A stretch of DNA of 64,000 nt from Progne subis subis (Eukaryota; Chordata; Aves; Passeriformes; Hirundinidae), in the NCBI GenBank assembly GCA_022316685.1, contig JAKJHU010001362.1, forward strand, positions 1-64,000, written 5' to 3'. Made by a program: the position numbers and the translations under genes. Shown here one piece after another: positions 27,075 through 40,100 of the stretch; within the stretch, counting starts at the first letter, position 1; each line of letters starts with the position of its first letter. The notes below the pieces were generated by a model. The model saw nothing but the letters and a program-made list of their open reading frames with translations, was not told the origin of the DNA and did not search any database.

Positions 27075-28222
27075 GTGGTCCTTGTGTTATCACTTGTTAG
27101 TTGGGAGAAGGGACAGACCCCACCTGGCTACAGCCTCCTTGCAGGCAGGTGTAGGCAGCAATAAGGTCTTCCCTGAGCCTCCTTTTCTCCAGGATGAACA
27201 CCCCCAGCTCCCTCAGCTGCCCCTCACAGCACTGCTGCTCCAGACCCTTCCCAGCTCTGTTGCCCTTCTCTGCACTCACTGCAGCACCTCAGTGTCTTTC
27301 TTGCACTCAGGGCCCAGACCTGGACACAGCACTCGAGGTGTGGCCTCACCAGTGCCCAGCACAGGGGGACAATCCCTGCCCTGCTCCTGCTGCCCACACC
27401 ATTGCTGATCCAGGCCAGGATGCCACTGCCCTTCTTGGCCCCTGGGCACACCCTGGCTCACGTTCAGCTGCTGGCACCAGCACCCCCAGCTCCTTTCCAG
27501 CCACTCTGCCCCAGCCTGTGGGGCTGCCTGGGGCTGTTGTGACCCAAGGGCAGGACCCGGCCCTGGGCCTTGTTGAACCTCACACCATCGGCCTCAGCCC
27601 ATGATCCAGCCTGTGCAGATCCCTGTGCAGAGCCTTCCTGCCCTCCAGCACATCAGCACTCCCACCCTTGTGTCATGCATGGACTCAAAGGCGCACCAGA
27701 TCATCAATGAAGGTATCACCCAGTGCCGGTTCCAGTACTGAGCTCTGCGTAGGTAACACCACCCGTAGGTAACTCCCTTCCTCACCACTCCTGGGGCCCG
27801 GCCATCCAGACACATCCATCCAAGCCACAAGCAGCCAGCTTCTCCAGGGGAATGCAATGGGAGACAGTGTCAAAGGCTTTAGTAAAGTTCAAGGAGACAA
27901 CATCTACAGGCTTTTCTCATCCACTGTGTGTGTCACACTGCCATAGAAAGATCAGGTTTGTCAAGCAGGAGCTGCACTTCACAAAATGTGTGCTGGCTGG
28001 GCCTGATCCTGTGGTTGTCTGGCATGAGCTCCATGATCACTGTCAAGATAATCTGCTCCATAACCTTCCCTGGCACTGAAGTCAGGCTGATGGGCCTGTA
28101 GTTCCACACATCTGCCTTCCAGCCACTCCTGTACACTGGCATCATACTTATTAACTTCCAGTCAACTGGAAACTCCATGGTTCACCAGGAGACCAATGGT
28201 AAATGATTGAAAGTGGCCAAAA
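27075..28222 (-). mobile_element. CR1 LINE fragment with reverse-transcriptase region, 3' end missing
   Basis: About 1.15 kb in which the + strand is the complement of CR1 ORF2. On the - strand a typical CR1 reverse-transcriptase stretch is readable near 28060-28170: a DWK word, then NYRPISLTSVPGKVMEQII. Further on, near 27850, comes the conserved KAFDTVSH-type region, broken by frame shifts and stops. GC content is higher than the surroundings. Unusually for CR1, it is the 3' terminus that is missing: the left border falls at GTTATCACTTGTTAG, about 280 bp short of where the family ends. It is non-functional. Confidence 0.92.
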
Positions 28223-29016
28223 GAAGAAATAGAAAAAAACTATTTGAAAATAAAGAACAAGGAGAAAGAAATTTTTAGAGAAAACCTAAAAAGATAAAAG
28301 GAGAGAGAGAAAGTAAGAGACAAATTGAGGTGGGTAATCTATTTGAGTTTTATCCCCTCATAATTTTTCCTCTTCTTGTGCTACACATAATTCTAAATAG
28401 ATTTTTGTGCTATAAAGAAGTCCAGTAATGACTCCAGAAGAGAAAGTACGATGACAATTATTTTGAAAGAACAACTTATTTCACACTGTAATTTTTATTT
28501 TTTTTTTAAATGGAGTAATTAAGTTTACAGGCTAAGAATGAAATTATTTCCTTGAAGAATCCTTGGAGGGGAGCTGGATTTCCATTCAAAAGTTTCTAAG
28601 AAGATGGAGAGAGAGAATAACTTTTCTACAGCAACAATATATTATTTTAGCTGTAAGGTTGATTTACATGAGACCAGATTGAATGAGACCTTAGTTGGAT
28701 TTTTCTGTCCCATTAGCTTTAAAATCTGTTTTTATTTTATGAAATATGCTTTTCTTTCACTTCAGAGAGAAAACATTCATATGCCTTACCTTGCAATTCA
28801 TAATAATTTTTGTGCAGTACTGAGTACTAAATCTGTAGTTACCATACTGCATTGTTTGTGGTGGAGAAAAAGCTGTAAGCAGCCCAAAGACCTTTCTTTC
28901 AGCAACCTCCAAAGATATATGATAATACCCTTCAGATTGTTCATGAATGAAGAAAATCCATCTGAATCTATTTTAACGGCATTTGCATTCCATCTATTTT
29001 GTGCATCAAATGGATT
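28223..29016. other. A/purine-rich spacer between two CR1 fragments
   Basis: Begins with a purine-rich low-complexity tract (about 28223-28325), then ordinary AT-rich DNA. A 168-codon + frame (28604-29110) crosses it and runs into the CR1 at its right, so it is not taken as a gene. Confidence 0.6.
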
Positions 29017-29530
29017 TAGAATCAGAATTACAGAATGGTTTAGGTTGAAAGGGACCTTAAAATCATCCTCTTCCAACTTATTTGCCATAGGCATGGACAC
29101 CTTCTCCTAGGGCAGATTGCTCAGATCCCCATCCTGCCTGGCCTTGAACACCTCCAGGGACGGGGTATCCACCACCTCTCTGGGCAACCTGTTCCAGTGC
29201 CTCACCACTCTCACAGTAAAGAATTTCATCCTACCATCTAATCTACACTGCTTAGTTTATCCTGTCACTACATGCCCTTGTAAGAAGTCCCTCTCCTTCT
29301 TCCTTGTAGGTTCCCTTCAGGTACTAGAAGGTGATCAGAGCTCTCCATGCACCCTTCTCTTCTCCAGGCTGAACAGTCCCAGCCCTCTCAGTGTCTTCAT
29401 AGTCCAGTGATTAACTTAGTGGCTCTCCTCCAGACTCTCTTCTACAGGTCCTTGCCCTTCCTACACTGGATTGCCCAGAGATGGAGAAAAACTAGTATGG
29501 AGTTCAGTAGGGCCGAGTGCTGGGTCCACT
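29017..29530 (-). mobile_element. CR1 LINE 3' fragment (antisense to + strand)
   Basis: The + strand shows the complementary CR1 3' end in full order: AGAATTACAGAATGGTTTAG (terminal 8-mer zone), GGCCTTGAACACCTCCAGGG, CTCTGGGCAACCTGTTCCAG, CATGCCCTTGTAAGAAGTCC and TTCTCCAGGCTGAACAG. It fades out after about 29520. The 3' terminus is intact and the 5' side truncated, the standard CR1 insertion form. Confidence 0.93.
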
Positions 29531-32500
29531 TCCATCTCCATTTGCTCCAGAAAAATATTCCCAGAATTCTGGTGAAAGAGAATTCAGAAAACTACCTCTA
29601 AGCATCACAAAATGCATGTTGTTGTTTTTTGGTTTTTTTTTTCCCTCATTAGAAATGTAGTCTAATATTAGAGCCTTCAAGACTATTACAGTTTTAAAAC
29701 TCTCAAGTACTTCAGATTGGCTTTTAGGTCACTAATCTATTCTAAAACCAAAACCCTGAGTTTGAGGACTGGTCTTGAAATTCCAGGTCAGTACTCATAA
29801 CCTAAACCTTCCCCTAATTCTACCTGCATGTAAAATGCAATTGGGGTCCAAATAATAAACAGGGATATGCTCTGTTGGATTTTAGGGCAATGAAGTGCTG
29901 TCTTCAAGCACTTAAGTTTTGTTCATAAGCATGGGCCAGTATAGGAAGAAACAGCAGCTGTATTATTTTGGAGGTGAGTTAAACTGCTTTCAAATAGCAT
30001 TGTCCCTGTCTGCCTTCTGCCTCCCTACGGCCTAAGAGAAATCTGGCATAAGTGCTATGGAAAAATACTGTAAAGAGAAAAATGTCATATTAGTAAAACT
30101 CATACAACAAGACAGAAGGTTTAATACATGCTTCTGTTTGGTTTTCTTCCAAGACACATTTCGGCCAAAAATGAAACCCCAAAACAAATACAGCTTGCTG
30201 GTAACTGTAGCTTCTAATATCAAGTAAGTAAAAATATATTAGATAAAAGAGAAACAACTGTTTTGGTGTGACCAATGCATAAACAGGTAGTGCTCTTTAT
30301 CTTGGACACCTCATGTTTTGCTCTAACAGGAAAACAAGTTTTTCAATGGACAGCATCACAACATAAATGAGGTGCAAGCAGACAGAGATAAGTTCTCCCT
30401 GTGTCTGAAGCAGCGTGCAGGTGTTTCCAGCTAAGACAGACTGAGGTTCTGCAATGTGCCCCTTAGAAGTACAGCCACGACTGCAGCACTTAGACATGGA
30501 TGTGTTTTGCCTGACAGGTTCTAAGTTCTGCTTGGGAGGGAAGAGGTTGGCAATGCAGTATGAATCCAGTTCAGCCTTTATGGAGGACTGCTTTCATTCA
30601 GTTATGAAGAGATGAATACCTAATCTTTCTATTTAGACCTGAAAAGATTTTTTTTTTTTGTGAATTCTACAGTAAAAGGTTTCAGTCTTGTTTGTCATGC
30701 TAAAAATCTTCTCATTTCAAAAAAATGAGACTGGTGTGTCTTTTGTAGGAGATGTATCTCTGACTGTTGTTTGGCCAGCTGTTTCTTATTGTCCGGGGAA
30801 AAAAAATGTGGAGTCCTAAGGCACAAACTACTCTTACAATAGCCACATCTGTTCTGATTAGGTAATGCCCACTGAAAAAGGCTTGTTGAAGAAATGCAGA
30901 AGTGTTCATTTATTCAGATGATATCATATTTGGGTCTGAGGAAAGCAGTGGCTCTGTTCAAGAAGTGTCTCATTCAAGAGGGGTCAAAATTTTGAGGATG
31001 GGAAGGGATAGTTATACAGAATGCATTAACAGCAGAGCATGAAGACTATGTTGACACCAAGAAGTAATTGTATGTCCAGTACCTCTCAGGAAATAACCTA
31101 TTTTTTACTTGTAAAAGGTTGATCTACTAATTCCCAGGATTAAAGCAGTATATGGAAACCCTATTCCACTAAACTGTACTGGTATACCAGCAGGAACTTG
31201 GAAAAGCAGTTGCTTCCCAGTTCAACAGACTTTTCAAGACTAAAGGTATTGTTTTCCTTAGATTTTGTTTAATGAACTAGCAGGTCCTATTCACAAAAAT
31301 ATGCCATTTGATTCTGAGAAGATGGCCAAATCAAGCTATCTAAAGTCTCACTAATGTGCAGAGAAAGGTGCCAGAATAAAAGACTAGTTACAGCAAAGAC
31401 TGTGCTACCAAGGACAAAGATATTTGGACCCGAATAGTTGCAACAATTCAGGTAGAAGATGTGTTCTTATTATGTGTACAATATTTTAAAAGATTAAAGA
31501 GGGGAGATTCACCATCAGCATCACCACTGACTGAAAACTTCTGTTTTCACATGCAAGGTTGGGGGTCTTTTAAAAAAACATCCCATTATCTCACCCTATG
31601 TGCAGCTGGCTTTCATAAATGTGAAATGCTGTTTTACATTCACAGTCACCATTAAGTATTTCACACACTTAGCATCTCCTTATCTTCCTTCTCTGTAGAC
31701 TGTGGGCTTCCTTTCAGTGGCAATACACTTGACTAAAGTGTAAAAATCCATGTGAAATCTGTCTAACAATGGCTGAAGGCATTTCACTTCCTTTGTGCAG
31801 ACATGTCAGGTCGGTTATCAAATGACAGATGAGAACAGTTGTTCTGACACTTTAATTCTTTTTCTTTTCACTTTCTCCCTTGGTGAGAGGAAATATAACT
31901 ATTTATATGAGGACTTGCATGAAATGAAATTGTTTTAGTTACTGCGTGTACATGGCACAATTTGCCATTTCAACATGAGGAAGATTCCCTTTTTTCAGAA
32001 GAAGCTCCACACCCTTGCTAACATTAAAAGACTAGAAAAAGCTCAGGAGTGTTTACTTCCTTCGTAACATTCTGTTCAGATCCAGAGCCGTCTTTTTATT
32101 CACTTTCACACTTTCATCCAGTTTAAAGGACTTGAGGTTTGAGGTATACTAATTCCTGCTGTTGTTCATGACACACCTGGGGAAGAGAAATGTCTGCAAC
32201 TGACTGGATAATCAGGCTTTAAGCCTCAACTCTGTTAGCTTGGTTCATTGCTCTTGGATTTAGTCAAGTATGAAAAGCATTTCTTATCTTACATAGTCTA
32301 TATAATATTAAGGATAAATTGCATCTCAGAGTATATTTTCCTTCCAGGGAGTAGATTTTTTTCCTTCCCTCATATAATTCTTCAGAACATGATGAAACCT
32401 GCCTTAGTTTTGAGAGCATAAATTTGCTTTTATTGCCAAATTGAAGTCTGGTGTAGGGTAATTGGACTTGCATGTAGCAGAGGAGTAATGAAGTTTGATC

Positions 32501-32944
32501 ATGGGATGGTTTGACCATTTTCATATGGTATTCTGATAAGCAATCTGTGAAGTATTGAGTTGGTGAAACTACAGCTACAAGTTCTTCCAAGCATGTTTGA
32601 GAACAAGACAAATCCATTACAATTGCAACTATTTGATAAAGCATACCAAAACAAGAGAGTGCAGGTCAATATGGATGCATACCAACCACCACTCCTGGGA
32701 ATAATCAATTGCTACAATAAAAAAATCCCCAACCTGTTAATTGGCAGGTTAATAGGAAAGAATTAGAGAATAATAAAGGTTGAAAGCTGAAATTCATTAA
32801 AAAACCTGTGCAAATGGAGAAAGGAAAGCCCATGCTTGGATGTGCAGAGTGGTGTGTTGTGCTTTAAGGTTCATTCCTCTGTTCTTAGCACAAATCAGAT
32901 TTTGGTGAGATTGCTGTTTCCAGCTTTCTTTAGGTAACACAGGT
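29531..32944. other. Intergenic sequence, no gene seen
   Basis: AT-rich single-copy-looking DNA. The 126-codon - frame at 32264-32644 shows no recognisable domain. No repeat is recognised. Confidence 0.55.
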
Positions 32945-33290
32945 AAAGAAAAATGCAGGTCAGCTGGGAGAAAAGCCAGAGAAGATTAGTAGGAATGATT
33001 TAGAGATATACAAAACATGACTGTTAGGGAGAGAACCAAAATTTTGGGACTGTTTATTCTAGAGGACAAAAAGGACATGATAAATCTTTCAATACATAAA
33101 ATATTGCTGCAGAGAGGAAAAGGTTATTCATTCAGACTGGTACAAGAAGTTACGGGTTGTGCTACAGCAAGAGATATTTAGGTAAGATTTTAGGAAAATA
33201 TTTCTGAAGATAGGAATAGTCATGCACCAGGAAAAAAAACTCGTGTGGAGTATTGAGGGAGGGGGGTTAGACAAAACTTTCTCTTAAATT
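32945..33290 (+). mobile_element. Ancient CR1/L3-type LINE relic
   Basis: A diverged but ordered match to the 3' part of old amniote CR1 elements: GCTGGGAGAAAAGCCAGAG near 32962, then GACTGTTTATTCTAGAGGAC, AAAAGGTTATTCATTC, GCAGCAAGAGATATTTAGG-like sequence near 33160-33180, TAGGAAAATATTTC, and GGTTAGACAAA at its end. Divergence is much higher than in the bird-type CR1 copies, so it is probably far older. Confidence 0.7.
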
Positions 33291-33908
33291 ATGGAAGTAT
33301 ACCTGATTATGTGCTGTCTGTTCTGACTTGAAATGACATTTAGTGGCTATGCTATTATTATCTGGAAACTCAGTAGAAATAGGATGCTATATATAAGCAA
33401 AGAGCCAAAAATCATGAAAAGAGAAGTTTCAGGAATATTTTTTTCATATGTAGCTCCATTAGGTGTTGTAGCTTTGACACTAAACATTCTTGATTGATTC
33501 ACGGCTGTTAAAGGACTCTAGACTTTTGTTTGGTCCTGTTTGGCCTTTGTACAATAGTGTCCTTTTCCCCCATATTAGCAGTACAGCATGTATTCTCCCT
33601 TCCTAATGCTGACTATATTTCTGAAGTGCAATAATTAGTGCACAATAGTGCACAATAATCAGATCACTAGTTGTGAATAAATAGCACCTCAGCCTCTAAA
33701 CTCTCTTTTTAGATGCACTCATATGATTTATAAATGTGTACTTTCAGTATTCAAGGTAGAAATCAATAGATAACTTGAGGCACTGAGTCTCTTTGTGTGA
33801 GATATCTTTGGACATTTCCTCTGACCAAGAGTTTAACATATTTTTCTTCTAAATCTGCATTCCACACAGGGTGCTCAGAAGCCAAATACTGTCTGTCCAT
33901 AGCTCTGT
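33291..33908. other. Intergenic sequence, no gene seen
   Basis: AT-rich. It contains two close copies of TAGTGCACAATA near 33636-33658, a small palindromic repeat of no known role. Confidence 0.6.
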
Positions 33909-34110
33909 GATACTGTATTGGCCTACTCAAATGGCTCTGGATGCTTGTGGCTTTCTGTGGTCACAACAGACCGCTACTCCAAAAGCCACATTGTGGAAAT
34001 AGCAAACACTTTGTCGCTTTGGAAGTTCTTTACTTGCTTCTCCCCCACCTGTCTGGAACCTGAACTGAACCTGTGGTCTGACAACTGAAAGACCAACTTA
34101 TTTTCGTGAA
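33909..34110 (+). pseudogene. Possible decayed integrase-like relic
   Basis: One + frame reads WLSVVTTDRYSKSHIVEIAN (33948-34007). The VTDRYSK wording is typical of the RNase-H-fold integrase core of Gypsy/Ginger-like elements. About 37 residues past that Asp the same frame gives LWSDN, resembling the conserved SDN/SD(R)G block, at spacing close to that of these integrases. A stop codon follows at once and more stops lie beyond, so nothing functional remains. Upstream catalytic and downstream Glu-containing blocks are not seen. The match is short, so it may be coincidence. Confidence 0.35.
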
Positions 34111-37100
34111 ATACAGTTCAGACCAAAACATCAGAATGGTCAGAACAGAAAGAGCAACAGTCCACTGTCTGCTGCCAGTCTCGGTCATGTTGCTGCTTTG
34201 ACCAACAGACTACAAGAAGCATTCTCTGAATTAAACAAAACCAAAAAAGGTTGCTTACCCTGCTGTACTTTTTATCATATGGTAAGAAGTCTCAGATTTC
34301 TGCATGTTTTGGTGCTGTCACAAAGCATGGATTTAATTGGCACTTTAACAGAGGAAGAATGGCAGCTACTCCACAGTTCTGTAGGGTAAATAAACATTAA
34401 TTTTCCATATTGAAAGCAGAACTATTACATAATTTTATGCAGTGGCCTGTGTACCATGGTTGCTGGCTAAGATCCTTTCACAGATACAGTACTTTTCCAG
34501 CTCCTTCTTCGGCCCTTCGGGTCTCCTATTGTTCTTCTGTTCCTCCAAATCTTAATTACACTTCCTCAATGAGTCTGCTGCACTGAGATTTTTTGGGTGC
34601 CAGATGATTTTCACAAGTTATAATGTTTTGGTCTATATGGTAGTGCTCATCTGGTGTGGATTTTTTAATCTCTAGCAATATTCACAGTGATTTTAGTCAG
34701 CAACAAGGACAAGTTTCAGCCCATAAAGAATTACACTTTGCCAGAAAAACTGTTACAAAATGACTAGAAATAACATCGATGGATGAAAATAATTTTCTTA
34801 GAATAGATCTTGAGAAGAAAGAAACATGCTTGTTTTACTCTAATTGTCTTCAGAAACACTTGGTCCTGGTACTAATTACTTTGGCTTTGAAGACTGTATT
34901 GTCTTCACCTCTGTATTTTTAAAAAGCTTTTTATTGGAGTTCCTGTCATTACTCTCCTATCCATTCCCTGCTCTGAGACTGCAGCTGAGAATGTGCTGTC
35001 CTGTCTGCTTGCGAAGTCATATGTCTGTGTTACAAAGTCCCTTTTGAAAAATATCTTTTTTTTTTTGCATTTTTAATATCCAGGTAGCCACTGAATTCAC
35101 ATCTATTTCTCACTTGTGCATTCATATTTCTGGTTAAGCTCAGGAATTCCAAAAATAATATCAGAGAGGAAAACTCAGAAGCTCATTGCTTTTGTGGCTT
35201 TTTTCACTGAGGCCAGTTTTAGCCTGTGTTGCCAATGATCAGTCTGTACACTTTAGTTCTATATTGTATACTTAAGCTGTGTGTACAACAAATGATGTTT
35301 TCTTAGCCTCTCCATACAGCCTATTAAACAGTGGTTGGAATACTTCCATCTGTAAAGCAAAACCTTTGGCATAAATAATATTGTCATTTGGATAGGCTAG
35401 ACATACTTTTGCAAAGTGACCTTGTAAAAATATTGTCTGAGGTATGACTGAGCCTAAATTATATGACAGTGAGGTAGTATATTTTGGTCTCTCTGGTATA
35501 TGAGGTCTCATCTTGTAGCAGTGAAACCACCTGGAATTAAACAAAAAACAGTAACTTGTATCAGATTTAGAAGCTGAAGAAAACTGGGCTGAGTTTTTGG
35601 GTTTTTTAAATCTATTTGCAAACTTTTATGTAAATTGTTTGGAAAAGGCAAGCCTTGCTTACTGTGGTCTTCCTGTCTGATGATTTTTGTCTTTGTAAAA
35701 TAAAATTATTTGAAACACTGTGAGAAAAACTTTTGACTATATTATAAACAAATCTGGAATAGTTGGGTCAGAACTCTTTTTTCCTCCCCCATTTACAGCT
35801 CTTTCAAATGCTTTTTTGTTGTCATTTGGGTAACTAGGTCATAACTTGGTCATTTGGGTGCCCTAGATAAAAACACCTTGTACAAGATGCACGAGTTGCA
35901 TATTTCTGTTTCCCCTCAAGGGTGAATCATCTTAAAATCTGTCTTCCTAACCTGTAGGGCAGGGTTAGGTATTATAGTTAACAACCCTATTTACCATCTC
36001 ATGCTCTTGAATCGTTATCCAGATGTTCATACTTACTATACCATCTTGCCAAGTCTACTTGAACACTTAGGACCAGCTCATGCTCTGACATTTGAAATAA
36101 TTCATGTGTTTAATGTGTAAACTCTTTGGTTTGTATATTCTGTAAATATAAGGGAGAGCATAGTGCAGCTGTAATGGAAATATTTTTTTTAAATGACTGA
36201 CCACATACTGGCAGCTATTTTCTGCCATCCCAATGAAATAACTTTTTAGATGGAAGGATGCAATACTTCATTATACAGGTCAGACCATACTTCCCAGGAC
36301 TGCAAAGAGTCTCTGTTCAAGAAGGTGAAGGAAGTATCCTTTGAATGAAATGTTATATTAAAACCTGTTTTACTCAGAAGTTACTTCTGAAGAAGAACAC
36401 ATGTGATTTTGGAACCAAGTTTCAATAGTGGCTGCAAAAATGTGATCTTCAGACTGTGTTGAATACAAAGAGATTCAGCTTTCAATGCTTTGTTGCTGCC
36501 AAAAAAAGCTGCCAAAACTTAAGGCTATCCTAGGGCTATTCTGTAACTGTGCCCTTTTACGACTACAAACAAATCACAAAGTGCAAGTGTGCAGCCTAAA
36601 TAACCCTATGAATATTGGACTGGACTTTCAAGTGTGTAATACCCATTGACGTAGAAATACGACCATCATGTCGTGCTTTGTTCCAAAGCCAGTGCATTTC
36701 ATAAATTAGAAATAGGAACCATAGTAAAAGCTGTTCATATCAGGACTTGTTTTCTCTTCCATGTGGATCGTCTAGGTCAAGAAGTGTAGATTTCCTGCCT
36801 TCCCTGTAATGAAATTTGTTTTCATTTAGATTTGGTGAATTAGTCTTAAAAATGCAAATTTTTTTTCTGATATGTTGAGGTTTAGGATAATTTTTTTTTC
36901 CCAGAAGGTGCTCTCTTGTTGCCTGCAATCTTCTTTCATGTCTCTAAGTTTAGAGTTGTTAAGGCTTGTGCTTTTTTAAATCAGTACTTTAAGATTAGAA
37001 GATTATTAGTACCAGACAATTTGTTCTAAAAAAAGGTCTTAATTTTTTCCCCCAAAAAAGTAGCTTTCAGGCTTTTGTACTGCTTTGGCGTACAATGCCA

Positions 37101-40100
37101 GACAACAACTGTAGGTTACAATCAGCAGATGCTCATTCTGTGGCCAGATTGGGTACAATGCTATTTTGGTATGTGTTTTAGGAATAATAATTTTAAAAAG
37201 AACAAATATATGGGGAAAGCATTTAAAACCTAAGAAAGTTTAAATATAAATTTTAAGCCTACTCTCTGAAGTTTTTGCTTCATGTTTTTTGCATTTGTAG
37301 TACATACAGAATCTACACAGGCACATAATACCATAAAACTCAGCTTCAGCTTTTGTGTGTAACATGTCTGGAGGATTACAGATTCTCCAGCTCAGCACTG
37401 GGAAGCCAGGAGACATACAGAGAGCTGGAGAGGACAGTGGGGCAGAGGCTAGATATAAATGCAAAAGCTATTGAAAGGTTGAGGAGGTAGAGGACATAAA
37501 TTCTTTTTCTGGCCCTTGGTTATAGAGGCTGACGGGAAGGCATGATGACGAGAGAAGTGGTGATGAAGTCTGAAGGCAGAAACCAATTCTTACGTGTCAG
37601 TGTGAGATGCATGAGAAAGACCTGCACAAGTGTGCAGTAGCTTTTTAAACACACTCTTCTAATCTGTGACTTATAAATGAAACTTGTGCTGGGTGAGCAG
37701 GTTCTTCAAAAACCAAAAGAAGTGAAAAATCAAATGAGAAACCCCATCTATGATAGATACTAAAGTGGAAGTGAAATGCTGCCACAAAGAAGTACTGTGA
37801 AAATGAATTCAGAGGAATATTTTGGTGTCACATCAGATGAGGTGCACAGGCCTCTGACAGGCTGTGTGCTACACACCCTGGATGCCTTGCAGACCAGCTG
37901 CATCTGGGAGCTCCCCTGTGGGTACAAGGTGTCTGTCAGCTTCCATGAGGAATTTGTGACTATCAAGCTGGAATGTGGCACATCTGCCCAGGATAACCAA
38001 AGGGAATCACTTTATGGCACTCAACTGGGAAATAGCAAACTTCTGGTACTTGCCATACCAGTAGGGCAGGAATGTGCTATCAGATACTTTCAAAAACTTT
38101 TCAGTTTACATTCTCTATGCTGTATGTATGTCATCAGGAACTCTATAAATATAACCACTATATGACCATTCTTTGTTACAGTGAAAAATGTAAGCAAACA
38201 CCTACACCTTTTACTGAGAACACACAGGTAAGAAGCCCCCTCATCTTCTAACAGCCTGAGTCTGTCATCATTTAAGTAATGACAGATGCACATGTCTCTG
38301 CCAGAATGAGGCAGAGTCTGGAGCTATCCTTTCTGTCTGAAGCTAGATTTTATGTTGCCAAAACATAATTGTGTCTTTTGCAAACTTGATGTCCTCTAGA
38401 CGAAAGCAGAAAACATTGCTGTACAGTTATTTTAACCATTATAGTTCAGACACTCTTCTGCTGGGGAAAGGAAACAGTATGGGAAAAACCTCTTCCCAAA
38501 CCTGCTCATGCTGGAGCCAGGAGCTCAGGGAAAGCCACGTAATATGGCATTGCAGACTACACCCCTAGCAGCCTAGGCATAGTGGCTATTTGACAAAAAT
38601 AAACCAGGCTCTGTTGTACTTCAGGGCTTTTTTTGCTCCAAAGCAAAAAGAGCACATTGTACTAGCTATTGGCATCACTGACAGCATTTGAGGCAAATGC
38701 TCTTCTTGAGGATCTTGCTATTACCAGATGTGGCCTAGAAGGCCCTTATCTACTCAAAATCCAGCTGGTTTGGAACTGAAAATGTTGACTTTACCAACAC
38801 AGTGGTATCTGCAGGGGTGAAAAGCTTTTCCTCCACCCCTTCTTTTCAGTTAGCAAAGTCACATTCCCTCTTACAAAATGAAAGGCTCCATTAATGCTCA
38901 TATTTAAAGAAAGGCAGCGATGACTGGAGGGACTCTCACAGAACATTTGTCAACACTGGCCCACTGTGTTGGTAGCAAAGCTGATGTACTGAAACTGCAG
39001 GTTAGCTGCCACCAAATATTGGTAGAACTTTGGTAGATCTAACTCAAAATCAAGGCATAGTCTGGGCTTATTTTTAGCTTGATGTAATGAGTAATCAAAA
39101 AATCAGCTGGTGATGGTGGGGAAGCAGAGCATACAGAGCAATTTTAAACACTGACTTGTCTACAGAAATCATTACATACCAGCATCACAGTTTGCCTTTT
39201 CAAGCTGGGCAATCTGTGCTCATAACTAGCATTTTTAGGAAGTAAAAAGCTTCACAAGCAATGTTAAGACACTGCCTTTGTATCATTAGTACATAGACAA
39301 ATGTTCCTAGCTGTATATTATAACTATGTAGAGATAATGCTCATGTTTATATAGACAGCTGTGGTGGTGGCCATAAGGGTGGAACATGGTAGGTGCTTAA
39401 TAAAGATTTAAGAAAATATCATCAGTCAAAAATCTCATTACCGTAGAACAAATTCTTTCTTCAGCCACAAACCCAACTGCTCCTTCAGTTTTCAGCCACT
39501 AACCTAGTTCATTATGACTATTTCACACAGAGGGACACACCTGGCCACATTGTACTCCCCACCATTTTCAGCATTGACAAGTAAAAGGTGTAACCCTGAG
39601 CACACACATTTCACAGTCTATAAAGAACACTGCAATGCTGTACCACTCAGCATTTCATGTAATTACAGCAATGCCAGATGATGAATGAAATAGGTTTGAG
39701 TTAAAATGATTCTGCCAGCCTGGCAGTATGGGAAACAGGCAGGTGGAATGGGAGTTATCTGTGACACTGCAAACTGTTTGTTTCAGACAAGTGTCATCAT
39801 TCCAAGTTCTTTCTGTGAGGTTCTTACTCTTTGGTGTTGACTTTACCTGAGAATGTACTTCTGAAATATGCTTAACTTTGCTCCAAATGTCTCCTAAATG
39901 AAATACAGAACTCCTTTTTCTTCAGTGAAATTAGTAAAATTTAGACACTTTAGCCCATTTCTAAGTGACTCTCAGTTGACCAGTTCTGATAATCTGACTT
40001 TCAATGCAGACTTACCAAGAAAATGTCAACATAGTTAGTCTCTTGTTCGTGTCAGGTTACCAGTCCTGTGTATGCAAGCTCCAGACTTTTCAAACCTCTT

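Noticed and set aside
27082..27604. Overlapping + and - frames of 60-136 codons
   Set aside because: All lie inside the CR1 fragment; the + frames are antisense to CR1 ORF2.
28604..29110. 168-codon + frame
   Set aside because: Its last ~30 codons are CR1 antisense sequence and the rest has no recognisable content or codon signal.
37776..38165. 129-codon + frame
   Set aside because: No domain, splice context or family resemblance seen; the length is compatible with chance in this much sequence.
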